Source of the DNA: Sunxiuqinia dokdonensis
Lineage (GTDB): Bacteria; Bacteroidota; Bacteroidia; Bacteroidales; Prolixibacteraceae
Reading direction: 5' to 3'
Assembly: GCF_001270965.1 (NCBI RefSeq)
Contig: NZ_LGIA01000151.1
Location: 1-64,000, forward strand
Length of the DNA: 64,000 nucleotides
Made by a program: the position numbers and the translations under genes. How positions within the stretch are numbered: the first letter of the stretch is position 1; every line of letters starts with the position of its first letter. Shown here piece by piece: positions 10,401 through 18,686 of the stretch. Below the pieces are notes generated by a model, which was given only the letters and a program-made list of their open reading frames with translations, was not told where the DNA came from and made no database searches.

Positions 10401-11861
10401 TAGATATTTTAATGGTTCGTAAAAGTTATTAAACAGCAAAACAGGGACACTTAAATTTTCCTGGCGCTCATTTATTTCGTTAGCAATATTATACAACACT
10501 GATTCAAGAATTTCAGGGGCGATATCTACTTTTTGCCTTACTTCCTTGATCTTCAGATTCCAAAGAGCATTGTACAAGTCTTGCAGGTTTCTAATTTCAT
10601 TTATTGAGAGTGAATCGCTAAAGATTCTACAGAACACGTCCAGATGTAGTGGAGTTTTTAATAAATCAATAAAATCCTTCGGATACTTTGCACTTTTTTT
10701 AGTTAGTTGAAAAAGAACATCCTCTACTTCTTTTTCTGAAAGTAGTGATACTTTGATTATTTTTTTATTTAAATACTGCCTTAGTTCCATATCATGATTC
10801 AGGTCGAAAATGCGACATGAAATAATGACACGAATTTTTTCGTTCGATGAAATTTTGTCGATTAAGGAAGTATATGCTCTGATTTGTTCCCTGTTTGCTG
10901 AAAGGGATTGAGATAAAGCATCTATCTGGTCAACAAGAAGAACAACATTTTCATGCTTTGAAAGTAGTTGTTCAAACATTGAAAGAATATCTGCATCTGA
11001 GTTCAAAACAGATTTTTCGGGATTAATTGCGTTTAATATTTTCTTATCTGCCTTTAGCCCGAGTACGGGAATGTCATCTTTTCCTAATATATCGATTAAG
11101 TCTTTTAATATAACCGTTTTACCAGTTCCTGCACTACCTGCAAGTACGGCGATATTGGATTCTTCTTCGATTAGTTCTTTTAAAATCCAATTATAGAGTT
11201 CTTCAGTTTCTTTTCTTACAATATGAGAGCCAGGTAGATTTGGGAAATTATTATCGATATTATACAGCTCTCCGGAAGCTGTTCTGAATTGACTATTTAT
11301 TTCTGAATCAGAGATGTAAAAAGTAGTGGATAATGCTTCTAATCCATTAAAAGCTTTTACAAACTCAGAGCCAAAAATATCCAGGACAATTTTTGGATGT
11401 TCTTTCAATATCCTTGATAATTGGATTTTATCCCATTTAATAAGGTCAATACCATCATTTTTAAGTAAGGCCTTTTGTTCTTCAAATGCATCTTGTATTT
11501 GGTTACTGTTAAGGGGACAAGCTGTACATATAAAGAATCTCTCGCTTTTAAGGAAGTATTTTCCTTCTCTAAATTTTGAGATTGCACTAGTTAAATCTTT
11601 TTTAGTAAAATAATTATACTTTTTGCACTGATATACTGAATATCTTCCATCCTTATGTCGAGCAAAAATATCAATTCCCTGTTGGTTCTGCCCAGTCTTC
11701 CCTAGTCTTTCACTATCCCATATTGAGAATTCCGTTTGTACAAGATTCAAACAGAGTTGTTCAAAATCTTCCCATGGCAATTCTTCTGTTGGCAAATATT
11801 GAAGATTGGTTCTGATTGGAGGCTTAATATTAGAACCAATCGGACTTATGGCTTCATTCAT
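7449..11861 (-). CDS. Mrr-type nuclease fused to STAND-like NTPase (Avs-like defence protein)
   Basis: This is a 1470-residue multidomain protein. Residues about 30-130 form a PD-(D/E)XK restriction-endonuclease-like domain of Mrr type, with D64 (GIDIFA) and Q78-C79-K80 as the D...QxK core. A P-loop NTPase follows, with Walker A (AGSAGTGKT) near residue 240 and Walker B (VVLLVDQID) near 310. The remaining ~950 residues are helical repeat-like with no enzymatic motif seen, which fits a sensor region. This nuclease-NTPase-sensor layout is that of antiviral STAND (Avs) proteins: ligand binding drives oligomerisation and nuclease activation. It is low in G+C and rich in Asn, Ile and Lys compared with jetABCD. 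Phage-defence function is inferred from architecture and neighbourhood. Confidence 0.72.
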   Translation of the reverse strand: MNEAISPIGSNIKPPIRTNLQYLPTEELPWEDFEQLCLNLVQTEFSIWDSERLGKTGQNQQGIDIFARHKDGRYSVYQCKKYNYFTKKDLTSAISKFREGKYFLKSERFFICTACPLNSNQIQDAFEEQKALLKNDGIDLIKWDKIQLSRILKEHPKIVLDIFGSEFVKAFNGLEALSTTFYISDSEINSQFRTASGELYNIDNNFPNLPGSHIVRKETEELYNWILKELIEEESNIAVLAGSAGTGKTVILKDLIDILGKDDIPVLGLKADKKILNAINPEKSVLNSDADILSMFEQLLSKHENVVLLVDQIDALSQSLSANREQIRAYTSLIDKISSNEKIRVIISCRIFDLNHDMELRQYLNKKIIKVSLLSEKEVEDVLFQLTKKSAKYPKDFIDLLKTPLHLDVFCRIFSDSLSINEIRNLQDLYNALWNLKIKEVRQKVDIAPEILESVLYNIANEINERQENLSVPVLLFNNFYEPLKYLKSENLIIENNSGLQFFHQSFYDYTYARNFVEKESGNIFEFLINQAHQGLFIRSVTKQVLAYLKLYNYKEYIEQLKSIIFSDKIRYHIKLLIIELLSFEENPKTGEFQLITSIIPYNHFLAQSFFHSIPGITWFTFFIRREEILLDLINNGDDQIRDTVTRFIVFSGDNDIENAIHLLNKIKDENSRGNLICWILYRTKEFSLPIVTNAYFSIEKDFIRNDRERLHILCNAIKSNPDFAIDEAKKIFLSNLPDWVKKRKRELGFHSEESEFVDFCENLYKEAPIKAYSFLKEIVLCLIDKTIFDHPYLEYNVLREDSAFQEYNPDMYEYHKYLNWIIDYLHKNENNVFVRNELAEYLSSKQSTQIFIALQVLNHNPQAFLSDIFSLLVNIKLVEDILLIEDLKYWYRALIKNSYLLFSDTKRKKLNQFILTYFTKKDFDPDREYKNQRTKYGAYKNKFYPLPFWGYDQWLLLNSIPAEEIDINSSLKVSMLMWSRRFKGWSYKNIKPNHSVTMAGTSGGLVSKDRYELFTLNQWTRSFSKYDIEEHHYYNRRFFSVDEHANAFRDIVKKDPKKYFTFISELIFKNDANIRYQISGLEGLVEGEFDVKEIRALYSLLMNRDINEIYRYTFLDLSKYFLKNSVIDQELIEFWEKYIESPFENKDSGYILDSRDKNESNDKLFSEGWRTINARAIKLLVRLSGLKSYTEYVLNYLLSICDSLPIQLRLVVLHSVDNGCGFNSDQLKNIFIRYTKEVSSEVYTVSSALLNHLFFCCFNDILPFIQQTIFLPSSAKSLGIYLLYGWFYGNEKSKELLFELHETHPASIGESINQAFRYLHDEKYKEKCLYVLNHYVNDQRSDIKDSYSSGFHHLTPHNLLSVKNIIKQFIASSNEERLYSLYSFLFDCSKDYPNECIEFLHDIDFKRIAQRRHDVEDPIKLLMLSYNSIRKYDSLDENLDFAMDVFDELLQQINSKPEIDKILKELDYD

Positions 11862-12013
11862 AAGATTATGTCTATATCATTTATCATTTGCTTGTTAACG
11901 ATAGAATATTGTCTCATAAAAATAACAAATATCCTTACTCCCATGATCAATTATAAAATTAACTATAAATAGATGCTACACTCTTCACTCAAATTTTAGT
12001 CAAAGTTATTGAT

Positions 12014-12193
12014 CGCTTCCCGGAACGGTAAAGGGGCGGTTGCTTTTCGTGGCAACCGTCCTTCGGATGCGTTCAGCTTTTCCCTTTCTAAATCATACAT
12101 GCTCTCCGCTCGAAAAACCTGACATGCACCTCGTTGACTTCATCCGGGACAGCTCAATGTGGTACGCCAAAAATTTAAGTTTAACGGCGTGCC
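12014..12193 (+). ncRNA. Structured leader or non-coding RNA candidate
   Basis: The 371-base gap between the STAND gene and the next gene holds no convincing ORF. It has three clear helices. An outer 7-bp pair joins 12018-12024 (TCCCGGA) to 12143-12149 (TCCGGGA). An inner 10-bp hairpin joins 12034-12043 to 12052-12061 around an 8-base loop. A separate 8-bp hairpin joins 12161-12168 (GGTACGCC) to 12186-12193 (GGCGTGCC, one G-U pair). The stretch is G+C-richer than its flanks. It ends 40 bases before the downstream start codon, so it could be a 5' leader or an independent RNA. No known family was recognised. The first ~150 bases of the gap (11862-12013) are A/T-rich and show nothing clear. Confidence 0.4.
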
Positions 12194-12232
12194 AGATGCC
12201 ATAAAAAGTCTGTAAGGCAGCAGCGATCTATT

Positions 12233-12667
12233 ATGAATGATTTCAGAAGTTTAAAACCCATTTCAGTTTACTCTACAAAACAAGCCGTTGATGATGGTTT
12301 TTTGATCCAAGTTGATCAGAAGATTTCTCAGGAGGCTGCCATCCGCCATCCGGTTTACCTGACCCGTGCAGTTTGGCACAAATATGTTGAAGTTCCCAAA
12401 GGAATGGAAGGCCATCAGGACCAGGAAGGCCGGTTATGGGATGTTTTGTTCATGTTCGCCTTATTCGCCCGGAAGGAATCTTCTTCCCACTTGCTTTTTG
12501 AGTTATTGGTCCAACTGCCGGATATCGGTAATTGGGAACCCAACGAAAAAGTAGCGGAAAGATCGAACCGACTGTTGCGGGAAGTTACGCTTAAAGCCTT
12601 GATAACAGCCCGTGATTTTGATGATCCATCACCTGCGATTTTCATTATGATACCATTTGAAGATTAA
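12233..12667 (+). CDS. Small accessory protein, DUF6573-like
   Basis: This 144-residue acidic cytoplasmic protein resembles the DUF6573 family found on Bacteroidota plasmids and conjugative elements. The family has no established function. Features in keeping with it are the early DGFLIQVD segment, the aromatic-rich central stretch (VWDVLFMFALFARK-like in composition) and a C-terminus ending IFIMIPFED. No catalytic motif, signal peptide or membrane segment is visible. It is preceded by a structured leader and followed 46 bases later by a small Cys protein, likely as one transcript ending at the terminator near 12940. Confidence 0.55.
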   Translation: MNDFRSLKPISVYSTKQAVDDGFLIQVDQKISQEAAIRHPVYLTRAVWHKYVEVPKGMEGHQDQEGRLWDVLFMFALFARKESSSHLLFELLVQLPDIGNWEPNEKVAERSNRLLREVTLKALITARDFDDPSPAIFIMIPFED

Positions 12668-12713
12668 TCAATTCTGAGGTTTGTTGTCAGAATAAAACAA
12701 ATAGGAGGTATTG

Positions 12714-12929
12714 ATGATGAGATACAAAGATGATCCAAGACAAATTGCGGTACGTTATCCAAGTTACTGCGAAAAGTGCCAGGTTCGTTTGCCTCGTGGT
12801 ACTGTAGCGTATTACTGGCCACGAACCCGCACACTACTGTGTTCTGATTGCGGAGAACCGGAATTCCGAAGTTTTCTTTCGGCTGCGGCCGATGAAGATG
12901 TTTATGCCGGAAGGGGAAATCCGTTTTAG
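12714..12929 (+). CDS. Small zinc-ribbon-like protein
   Basis: This 71-residue protein has two CxxC pairs (CEKC near residue 18 and CSDC near 41) spaced like a zinc ribbon. The first pair is followed by a basic stretch (RLPRGTVAYYWPRTR). An AGGAGG at 12703-12708 precedes two consecutive ATG codons, 12714 and 12717; either may be used. Small proteins of this kind are common on Bacteroidota mobile elements next to DUF6573-like genes. Metal binding is inferred from the cysteines; the function is unknown. Confidence 0.55.
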   Translation: MMRYKDDPRQIAVRYPSYCEKCQVRLPRGTVAYYWPRTRTLLCSDCGEPEFRSFLSAAADEDVYAGRGNPF

Positions 12930-12939
12930 GTTGAGACAC

Positions 12940-12961
12940 AGGAGCCGAGTGCTCCTTTTTT
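12940..12961 (+). terminator. Intrinsic terminator
   Basis: GGAGC at 12941-12945 pairs with GCTCC at 12951-12955 and is followed by a run of six T. It lies 11 bases after the stop of the zinc-ribbon gene. Confidence 0.65.
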
Positions 12962-13112
12962 GTTCGTTCTATGTTTTTCAATAGCATGTCGAATTTTAGC
13001 CTTCAGAATATAATGAGTGAGACTTCATACAGTATTCCAGTTGTCCTTGATTGAAACGTCGGGTAGTCTGGTGAAATATGATCATTCTTGTTGGGAAAAA
13101 AAACCGATTTTG

Positions 13113-13149
13113 GACGTTTGAACAAAGCAAATTCAGACGTTTGAACAAA
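13113..13149 (+). promoter_or_regulatory. Paired 14-bp direct repeats, AraC-type operator candidate
   Basis: GACGTTTGAACAAA occurs at 13113-13126 and again, identically, at 13136-13149. The 23-bp period is about two helical turns, the usual spacing for AraC-family half-sites. It lies just upstream of a -7 element at 13171 and of the SDR gene, and an AraC regulator is encoded directly after that gene. The AraC protein is therefore the obvious candidate ligand. The repeat is seen directly; its binding role is inferred. Confidence 0.55.
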
Positions 13150-13170
13150 ATGCCGAAGCATGAACCCATC

Positions 13171-13178
13171 TAAATTTG
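13171..13178 (+). promoter_or_regulatory. -7 element of the SDR promoter
   Basis: TAAATTTG matches the Bacteroidota -7 box (TAnnTTTG) exactly. No -33 box is seen at 19-21 bases, as expected for an activator-dependent promoter. The predicted transcript would start near 13185, which favours ATG 13208 over the in-frame ATG 13160 as the SDR start. Confidence 0.45.
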
Positions 13179-13207
13179 TTCCAACGAAACATTTAAAATT
13201 AATAGAC

Positions 13208-14203
13208 ATGGAACAAAGTAATTACCAAGGTGCGTTGCAGAAACCGATAGGTTCTGGATTTAACGCTGTATCAACAACAAACGATGTCATCCAAGGCATC
13301 GATCTAACGGGAAAAATAGCGATAGTAACAGGTGGCAACACAGGCATTGGGCTGGAAACTGTAAAGACTCTTGCTGCAGCGGGGGCAACAGTGATTGTCC
13401 CGGCCAGGGATACTGAAAAGGCCAAAGTGAATCTACAATCTGTTGAGAAAGTGGAGTTGGAAACGATGGATCTGATGAACCCTGATTCCATTGACGTATT
13501 TGCCCAAAGGTTCTTGGCGTCGGGAAGACCCTTACATTTGCTGATCAATAACGCAGGCATTATGTGGGTGCCGCTGCGCCGGGACAGCCGCGGTATCGAA
13601 TCTCAATTGGCCACGAATTACCTGGCACAGTTTCAACTCACGGCACGGCTGTGGCCCGCCCTGAAAAAAGCACGTGGAGCCCGGATAGTCAATGTATCTT
13701 CCCAAGGTCATCAATTCGGAGAATTTAACTTTTATGATCCCAATTTCCTTCACCGGGAATACGAAACTTTGAAGGCCTACGGACAATCAAAAACAGCCAG
13801 CAATCTGTTTGCCCTCGAACTGGACAGCCGGGCTAAGGCATTTCAGGTAAGGGCCTATTCACTTCACCCAGGTTCTATCAATGGCACCGAACTGGCAAGG
13901 GAGGCCTCGTTGGAATTGTTTCAGCAAATGGGCTTTTGCGATGCCGAAGGGAATCTTTTTCCTGAAGTTGCTGCATCGTTAAAAACAGTTCCTCAAGGGG
14001 CGGCAACAACGGTTTGGTGTGCAACCAGCCCGATGCTGAGCGATCTGGGCGGTGTGTATTGCGAAGATGCAGATGTTGCCGAACTGGCTTTGGATGCATC
14101 TTCTACAGGCCGTGTAAAACCTTATTCGCTGGATGAAGCCAATGCCAAGCGGCTGTGGAATTTGAGCGAAGAAATGACAGGTTTTCCATTTCATGTTGAT
14201 TAA
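13208..14203 (+). CDS. Short-chain dehydrogenase/reductase (SDR) oxidoreductase
   Basis: This 331-residue cytoplasmic NAD(P)-dependent oxidoreductase has the SDR cofactor motif TGGNTGIG at residues 41-48, an NNAGI motif near 115 and the catalytic YxxxK at Y191/K195 with an upstream Ser (VNVSS). It is longer than classical SDRs (~250) and resembles the retinol-dehydrogenase/WW-oxidoreductase-like group, which act on small alcohols or carbonyls. The substrate cannot be read from sequence. An in-frame ATG at 13160 would add 16 residues, but a -7 promoter box falls inside that extension. An AraC regulator follows 90 bases downstream, a common SDR-AraC arrangement. Confidence 0.85.
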   Translation: MEQSNYQGALQKPIGSGFNAVSTTNDVIQGIDLTGKIAIVTGGNTGIGLETVKTLAAAGATVIVPARDTEKAKVNLQSVEKVELETMDLMNPDSIDVFAQRFLASGRPLHLLINNAGIMWVPLRRDSRGIESQLATNYLAQFQLTARLWPALKKARGARIVNVSSQGHQFGEFNFYDPNFLHREYETLKAYGQSKTASNLFALELDSRAKAFQVRAYSLHPGSINGTELAREASLELFQQMGFCDAEGNLFPEVAASLKTVPQGAATTVWCATSPMLSDLGGVYCEDADVAELALDASSTGRVKPYSLDEANAKRLWNLSEEMTGFPFHVD

Positions 14204-14293
14204 TGGAAGCTGACAGTAAAAATAAATACGGCGCGATCCATTTTTGTAACTTATTGTTTTTCTTTAAGGGAAGACGTTAAAAAAAGCAAAGCC

Positions 14294-15088
14294 ATGGAGT
14301 ATAAAGCAAAATATATTACCCCTGATATTAAACTTTCCTGTTATGAGGACAATTTTTTTAAGTCGGACATCATGTTTGACTGCCACATGTTGGTTTGGTT
14401 CATTTCGGGTGAAACAAAGATCGTTCAGGCTGATGCCACCTACTTCTTTAGAAAAGGTGATATTTTCTTAATTCCCCGGAACCAGTTGGCTACCATCATT
14501 AATTATCCCAAAGATGGACAACCGCATAAAACAGTTGTCATGCATCTTTCGAAAGAAAAGTTGATTGACTATTTAAAGCCAAAAGCGTTGGTGTCGTCGG
14601 AAATTCTTCGCTACAGCAATCATCCATTGTTGGAAAGTTGCCTTTCGTCGCTGATTCCTTATTTCGAAATGAAAGACCTCCCTGAGACTATTGCGTCGCT
14701 GAAGATTGCTGAAGCGATCAGTATTCTCAGGGCTATTGACCACGGCATTGACAATGTTTTGGCAAACTTTGAAGAGCCGGGAAAAATAGACCTGGCGAGC
14801 TATATGGAGAGGAACTTTCGGTTTAATCTGCCTTTGGAAAAGTTCAGTTATCTGACAGGGCGCAGCCTGACGACTTTTAAAAGGGATTTTGGCAAAGTAT
14901 TCAACACGACACCACAACGATGGCTTACCCGGAAACGGCTGGAACTGGCCCATTACCAGTTTGTCGAAAAAAAAAGTAAGCCTATTGATGTTTGCTACGA
15001 AGTAGGCTTTGAAAATCTGTCACATTTTTCATACGCCTTTAAAAAACAGTTTGGCTATTCGCCTACTGAGTTGATCGGAAGACAGTGA
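14294..15088 (+). CDS. AraC family transcriptional regulator
   Basis: This 264-residue regulator has an N-terminal cupin-like sensing domain (about 1-120, with FRKGDIFLIPRN typical of the fold) and a C-terminal double helix-turn-helix AraC domain (about 160-262). The domain ends in the usual signature, VCYEVGFENLSHFSYAFKKQ. It probably controls the SDR gene just upstream through the 14-bp direct repeats at 13113-13149. No sugar-enzyme gene is coupled to it on the same transcript, so it seems separate from the PUL that follows. Confidence 0.85.
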   Translation: MEYKAKYITPDIKLSCYEDNFFKSDIMFDCHMLVWFISGETKIVQADATYFFRKGDIFLIPRNQLATIINYPKDGQPHKTVVMHLSKEKLIDYLKPKALVSSEILRYSNHPLLESCLSSLIPYFEMKDLPETIASLKIAEAISILRAIDHGIDNVLANFEEPGKIDLASYMERNFRFNLPLEKFSYLTGRSLTTFKRDFGKVFNTTPQRWLTRKRLELAHYQFVEKKSKPIDVCYEVGFENLSHFSYAFKKQFGYSPTELIGRQ

Positions 15089-15333
15089 ATTGACTGCCAG
15101 TAAGGGTGGGCCATTGTTGTTGGTTTCGTTAAGCAGCAGGCCTTTTTGTGCCGGAGAAATTATTATCGACGTTTTCTATTTCTGCAAAGAAAAGTTTCTA
15201 AAGAATGATGTCATTTTCAGTTTTTCACCCTTATTAAAAAATGGGTATGCTGCGTGAATTTTCAGGAACACTATTCAATTGAAAATGATTGTGGCATGCT
15301 GACTTTGGCATTGACTTTGGGAAAAAATGTGGT

Positions 15334-16365
15334 GTGAAAATCGAAAAAAGAAAAATAGGAGAGCTAAACCGCCAGGAGGTGGAGCTGTATCGGTTGATGA
15401 ACGATGCCGGGAGTTACGTTGAGCTGACGAATTATGGGGCAACCCTGGTTTCAGTGGTAATACCTGATTTGAACGGACTGCTGGGCAATGTTGTGCTTGG
15501 ATTTTCTGGCCTTGATGGGTATTTAAAGGACGATTGTTATATGGGGGCAACTATTGGCCGTTTTGCAAACCGAATTTCCAATGCTCGTTTTCGCATTGGA
15601 AATGAGGTGTTCAGGCTTGATGAGAATGACGGGACACATTCTAATCACGGGGGTTTCTCAGGATTCAACACTCAAGTGTTTGAGGCAGAAGTGCTGTCTG
15701 ATGAAATCCGTTTTAACTTGAATAGTCCGGATGGTCAAGGCGGATTTCCCGGGGCATTGAATTTGTCGGTTTATTACCGTTGGAGTGATCGTCAGGAGTT
15801 GACTATCCGGTTTCAAGGCATTTCGACAAGGGAAACGATTTTGAACTTAACCAACCATGCCTACTTTAATCTGTCTGCAATGGCGAGAAGCGGACTTCAG
15901 CAAAAATTAACAATGGAAGCTTCGCGGATCATCGAATGCACGAATGACTTTATACCTACGGGACGAATTGTTCCTGCCGGTGAGTTGGCTTTCAGCGGTC
16001 AACGAATCGCAGAGAAAATGAATTTGGATTCTGCTGGCTTTAAAGGTATAAATAGCTACTATGTGTTCGAAGAAAAAGGGGTTGGTCAGCCTGCATGTTT
16101 GCTGGAGGATGAGAAGTCGGGACGCCAGATGAAGGTCTACACAAGTTATCCCGGAATTCAATTCTATACAGGCGATTTTCTTGAAAGCCGTGTTCCGGGT
16201 AGCCACGGAGTTAAATACCAACCTTATGATGGAGTATGCATCGAGTGCCAGCTTTATCCCGATAGCCCGAACCATCCGAACTTTCCAAGTACGTTGTTGA
16301 AGGTAGGATCAGAGTACAATGAAGAAATCAGTTACCACTTTGACTTAAAATCCAATCATGAATAG
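15334..16365 (+). CDS. galM: Aldose 1-epimerase (galactose mutarotase)
   Basis: GalM interconverts alpha and beta anomers of galactose or glucose so that kinases can use them. The 344-residue protein has the family layout: NYGATLVSVVIPD near the start, GATIGRFANRI, catalytic His H175 (TNHAYFNL) and catalytic Glu E304 (CIECQ) followed by PDSPNHPNFPS. GTG at 15334 is chosen because family homology begins there; an upstream TTG at 15289 would add 15 residues with no family counterpart. No signal peptide is seen, so it is cytoplasmic. The 3' end overlaps the following GH97 by 8 bases, linking it to alpha-galactoside breakdown. The gap 15089-15333 before it shows nothing clear. Confidence 0.85.
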   Translation: MKIEKRKIGELNRQEVELYRLMNDAGSYVELTNYGATLVSVVIPDLNGLLGNVVLGFSGLDGYLKDDCYMGATIGRFANRISNARFRIGNEVFRLDENDGTHSNHGGFSGFNTQVFEAEVLSDEIRFNLNSPDGQGGFPGALNLSVYYRWSDRQELTIRFQGISTRETILNLTNHAYFNLSAMARSGLQQKLTMEASRIIECTNDFIPTGRIVPAGELAFSGQRIAEKMNLDSAGFKGINSYYVFEEKGVGQPACLLEDEKSGRQMKVYTSYPGIQFYTGDFLESRVPGSHGVKYQPYDGVCIECQLYPDSPNHPNFPSTLLKVGSEYNEEISYHFDLKSNHE

Positions 16366-18571
16366 AATTGAAATGAAATTAGGTAGTTTTAGCATTGCCA
16401 TACTTTTGCTTTGTACTTTTGCAATAAGTCGGGCAGAACAATTTTCAGTGAAGTCACCCAATCAGATGTTAACCTTGAGTTTGGAAGTTGGCGAGGGTTT
16501 GACGTATAGCGTAGCGTACAATGGACGCGAGATTATCAAGGCGTCATCCATTGCATTGCATCTTGCCAGTGGAACCATTCTGGGGAATGAACCAGTTGTG
16601 AAGACTACAGATGTTGTGAATATTGACGAAACACTCTATCCTGTTCTGGGAAAAAACAAGGAGTTAGCAAATTCTTATCAAGAACTAAGCATTGTCTTTG
16701 AAGGCAATTATGCTTTGATCCTTAGGGCATACAATGAGGGGGTGGCTTACCGCTTTAAGACTTATTTTGACCATGAAATTTTTATTGAATCAGAAGAAGC
16801 GAATTTTGTGTTTGGAGATCCGGTCGGTAGTGTTTTCCCAACAGCAGATCCTACGATGCGCTCATGGGAAAGGGCGTATGATACTTATAGTTCTCTAGCT
16901 GAAATAAATCAGGAACAGTTTTGTGTCACGCCAGCTTTATTTCGAAATGAAGAAGTCAATATCGTCATTGCTGAGTCTGATTTGTATAGTTATCCCGGAT
17001 TGTATTTGCAGCCGATTGGAGAAGGCGCAGTCAAGGGTAAATGGGCGCATTATCCCAAAACCGTATCCGATCCCGATGACGTTTACGCATATCACCGGGT
17101 TTTGGAGCGCGAGAATTACCTAGCGAAGACTGAGGGAACGCGTAGTTTCCCCTGGCGAGTGATCATTGTTAATGAAGATGATAAGGATTTGTTGAATAAT
17201 GAACTGGTTTATAAGCTGGCTACTGCTTCGAAACTGGAGGATACTTCCTGGATAAGACCGGGAAAATCGGTTTGGGAATGGTGGCACGATGCCATTTTGG
17301 AAACTGATCAAGTTGAGTCAGGTCTAAATAATTTGAGCTTTGACTTGTACAAATACTATATTGACTTTGCCGCAGAATTTGACATGGAGTACATTACAAT
17401 GGATGCAGGTTGGAGCACGAATTACGCCGCCCAGGTTTGTAGTTATGCAGCTTCAAAAGACGTTGGAGTTATTGTTTGGGATTTTATCAACCTACCGATC
17501 GAAAATCCGGATCGATTGACACAAATTAAAAATTTTGGCGCAGCGGGAGTGAAAATTGATTTGATTGAACGGGACGATCAGGAAGCGATTGATTGGCTGG
17601 AGCAACTCGCTGATGAATGTGCGAAACGCGAATTATTACTAATTCTGCATGGGTGTCCAAAACCTACAGGCTTACACCGGACCTATCCGAATATTGTCAA
17701 CTTCGAAGCGGTGAGGGGAGCCGAATGTGCCAAATGGGACCGGACTCCAAATCCGACTTATCATACAGAATTCCCTTTTATCCGGATGCTGGCCGGACCA
17801 TTGGACTACACTCCGGGCTCGATGCGGAATGTGCATGATGATGAGTTTGAGCCAGTCCCACACGGCATTCCAATGACGATGGGGACAAAGGCTCATGAGT
17901 TAGCGATGTACGTCTTATTTGATCAACCCTTGGGGTACTTATGCGATTCACCGGTTGAATACCGGAAAAACATGGTAGCCATGAACTTTCTCAAGAAAGT
18001 ACCAACGACATGGGATCAAACAGTGCCGCTGGAAGGGAAGATTGGTGAGTTTGCGGTCGTAGCCCGTAAGAAGGACAACGATTGGTATGTCGGTGCCATG
18101 ACAAATAATGAGTCGCGCAGCATAACCATAGATTTTTCCTTCTTGCCAACCGATGAAACGTTTGCAGTAGAAGTATACCGGGATAACGTGCAAACAGAAC
18201 AAGACGCGAAGGCGATTGGTTATGAGACAATTGAAGTTACGAGTCAGGCGGTTTTGGATTTCAATCTGGCGCGCGGTGGAGGACTTGCGATGTATTTAAA
18301 GAAGGCTGTACCTACCTCTACCAGTGACTTGGAACAAGAAAGAGAACTCAATTTGTTCTTTAATTTCGACAGAGAGGTTTTGAATATCGAATCGCCGGAG
18401 GATATCAGAAAGATTAAGATCTTTGATCTCTTGGGGCGACTTCATTTTTCCAGAGAAATTCCAGCATATCAGAAGTCGTTGCAGGTGAATATAGGCCATT
18501 TAAACCACGGAACATATGTTGCTGATGTAGAAATCACCGATGCAAGAATGAGGCAAAAGTTTGTTAAGTAG
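16358..18571 (+). CDS. GH97 glycoside hydrolase with T9SS sorting domain, probable alpha-galactosidase
   Basis: This 737-residue secreted enzyme has a signal peptide (about 1-26), an N-terminal GH97 beta-sandwich (about 30-285), a catalytic TIM barrel (about 290-560) and a C-terminal GH97 region. A type A T9SS sorting domain occupies the last ~80 residues (KIKIFDLLGR... then a C-terminal VK). D401 (GVKID) aligns with the nucleophile of retaining GH97 enzymes. The Glu of the NAHE motif in SusB-type inverting enzymes is replaced (LHGCPKPTG). This favours alpha-galactosidase over alpha-glucosidase. Export to the surface by T9SS is inferred from the tail. It overlaps galM by 8 bases. Confidence 0.82.
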   Translation: MNRIEMKLGSFSIAILLLCTFAISRAEQFSVKSPNQMLTLSLEVGEGLTYSVAYNGREIIKASSIALHLASGTILGNEPVVKTTDVVNIDETLYPVLGKNKELANSYQELSIVFEGNYALILRAYNEGVAYRFKTYFDHEIFIESEEANFVFGDPVGSVFPTADPTMRSWERAYDTYSSLAEINQEQFCVTPALFRNEEVNIVIAESDLYSYPGLYLQPIGEGAVKGKWAHYPKTVSDPDDVYAYHRVLERENYLAKTEGTRSFPWRVIIVNEDDKDLLNNELVYKLATASKLEDTSWIRPGKSVWEWWHDAILETDQVESGLNNLSFDLYKYYIDFAAEFDMEYITMDAGWSTNYAAQVCSYAASKDVGVIVWDFINLPIENPDRLTQIKNFGAAGVKIDLIERDDQEAIDWLEQLADECAKRELLLILHGCPKPTGLHRTYPNIVNFEAVRGAECAKWDRTPNPTYHTEFPFIRMLAGPLDYTPGSMRNVHDDEFEPVPHGIPMTMGTKAHELAMYVLFDQPLGYLCDSPVEYRKNMVAMNFLKKVPTTWDQTVPLEGKIGEFAVVARKKDNDWYVGAMTNNESRSITIDFSFLPTDETFAVEVYRDNVQTEQDAKAIGYETIEVTSQAVLDFNLARGGGLAMYLKKAVPTSTSDLEQERELNLFFNFDREVLNIESPEDIRKIKIFDLLGRLHFSREIPAYQKSLQVNIGHLNHGTYVADVEITDARMRQKFVK

Positions 18572-18686
18572 CTGCACTTTTGAGAAGTATTGTTTCAGAT
18601 GAAAGTGCTGGTCGATCACCTATCAGTCAGTCTTCCGACTTATATATAATATATAATGCACGCTAAAATGATCTGTTATGAGTAAT

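Noticed and set aside
12233-12929. Antirestriction or replication function for the two small accessory genes
   Set aside because: Only family-level resemblance to mobile-element proteins is visible; no motif supports a specific role.
13160-13207. Upstream ATG as SDR start
   Set aside because: A perfect -7 promoter box lies inside the extension and SDR homology begins after ATG 13208.
15089-15333. Terminator in the gap before galM
   Set aside because: GGCC repeats near 15110 and 15140 with a following T run form only a short stem with a long loop; too weak to call.
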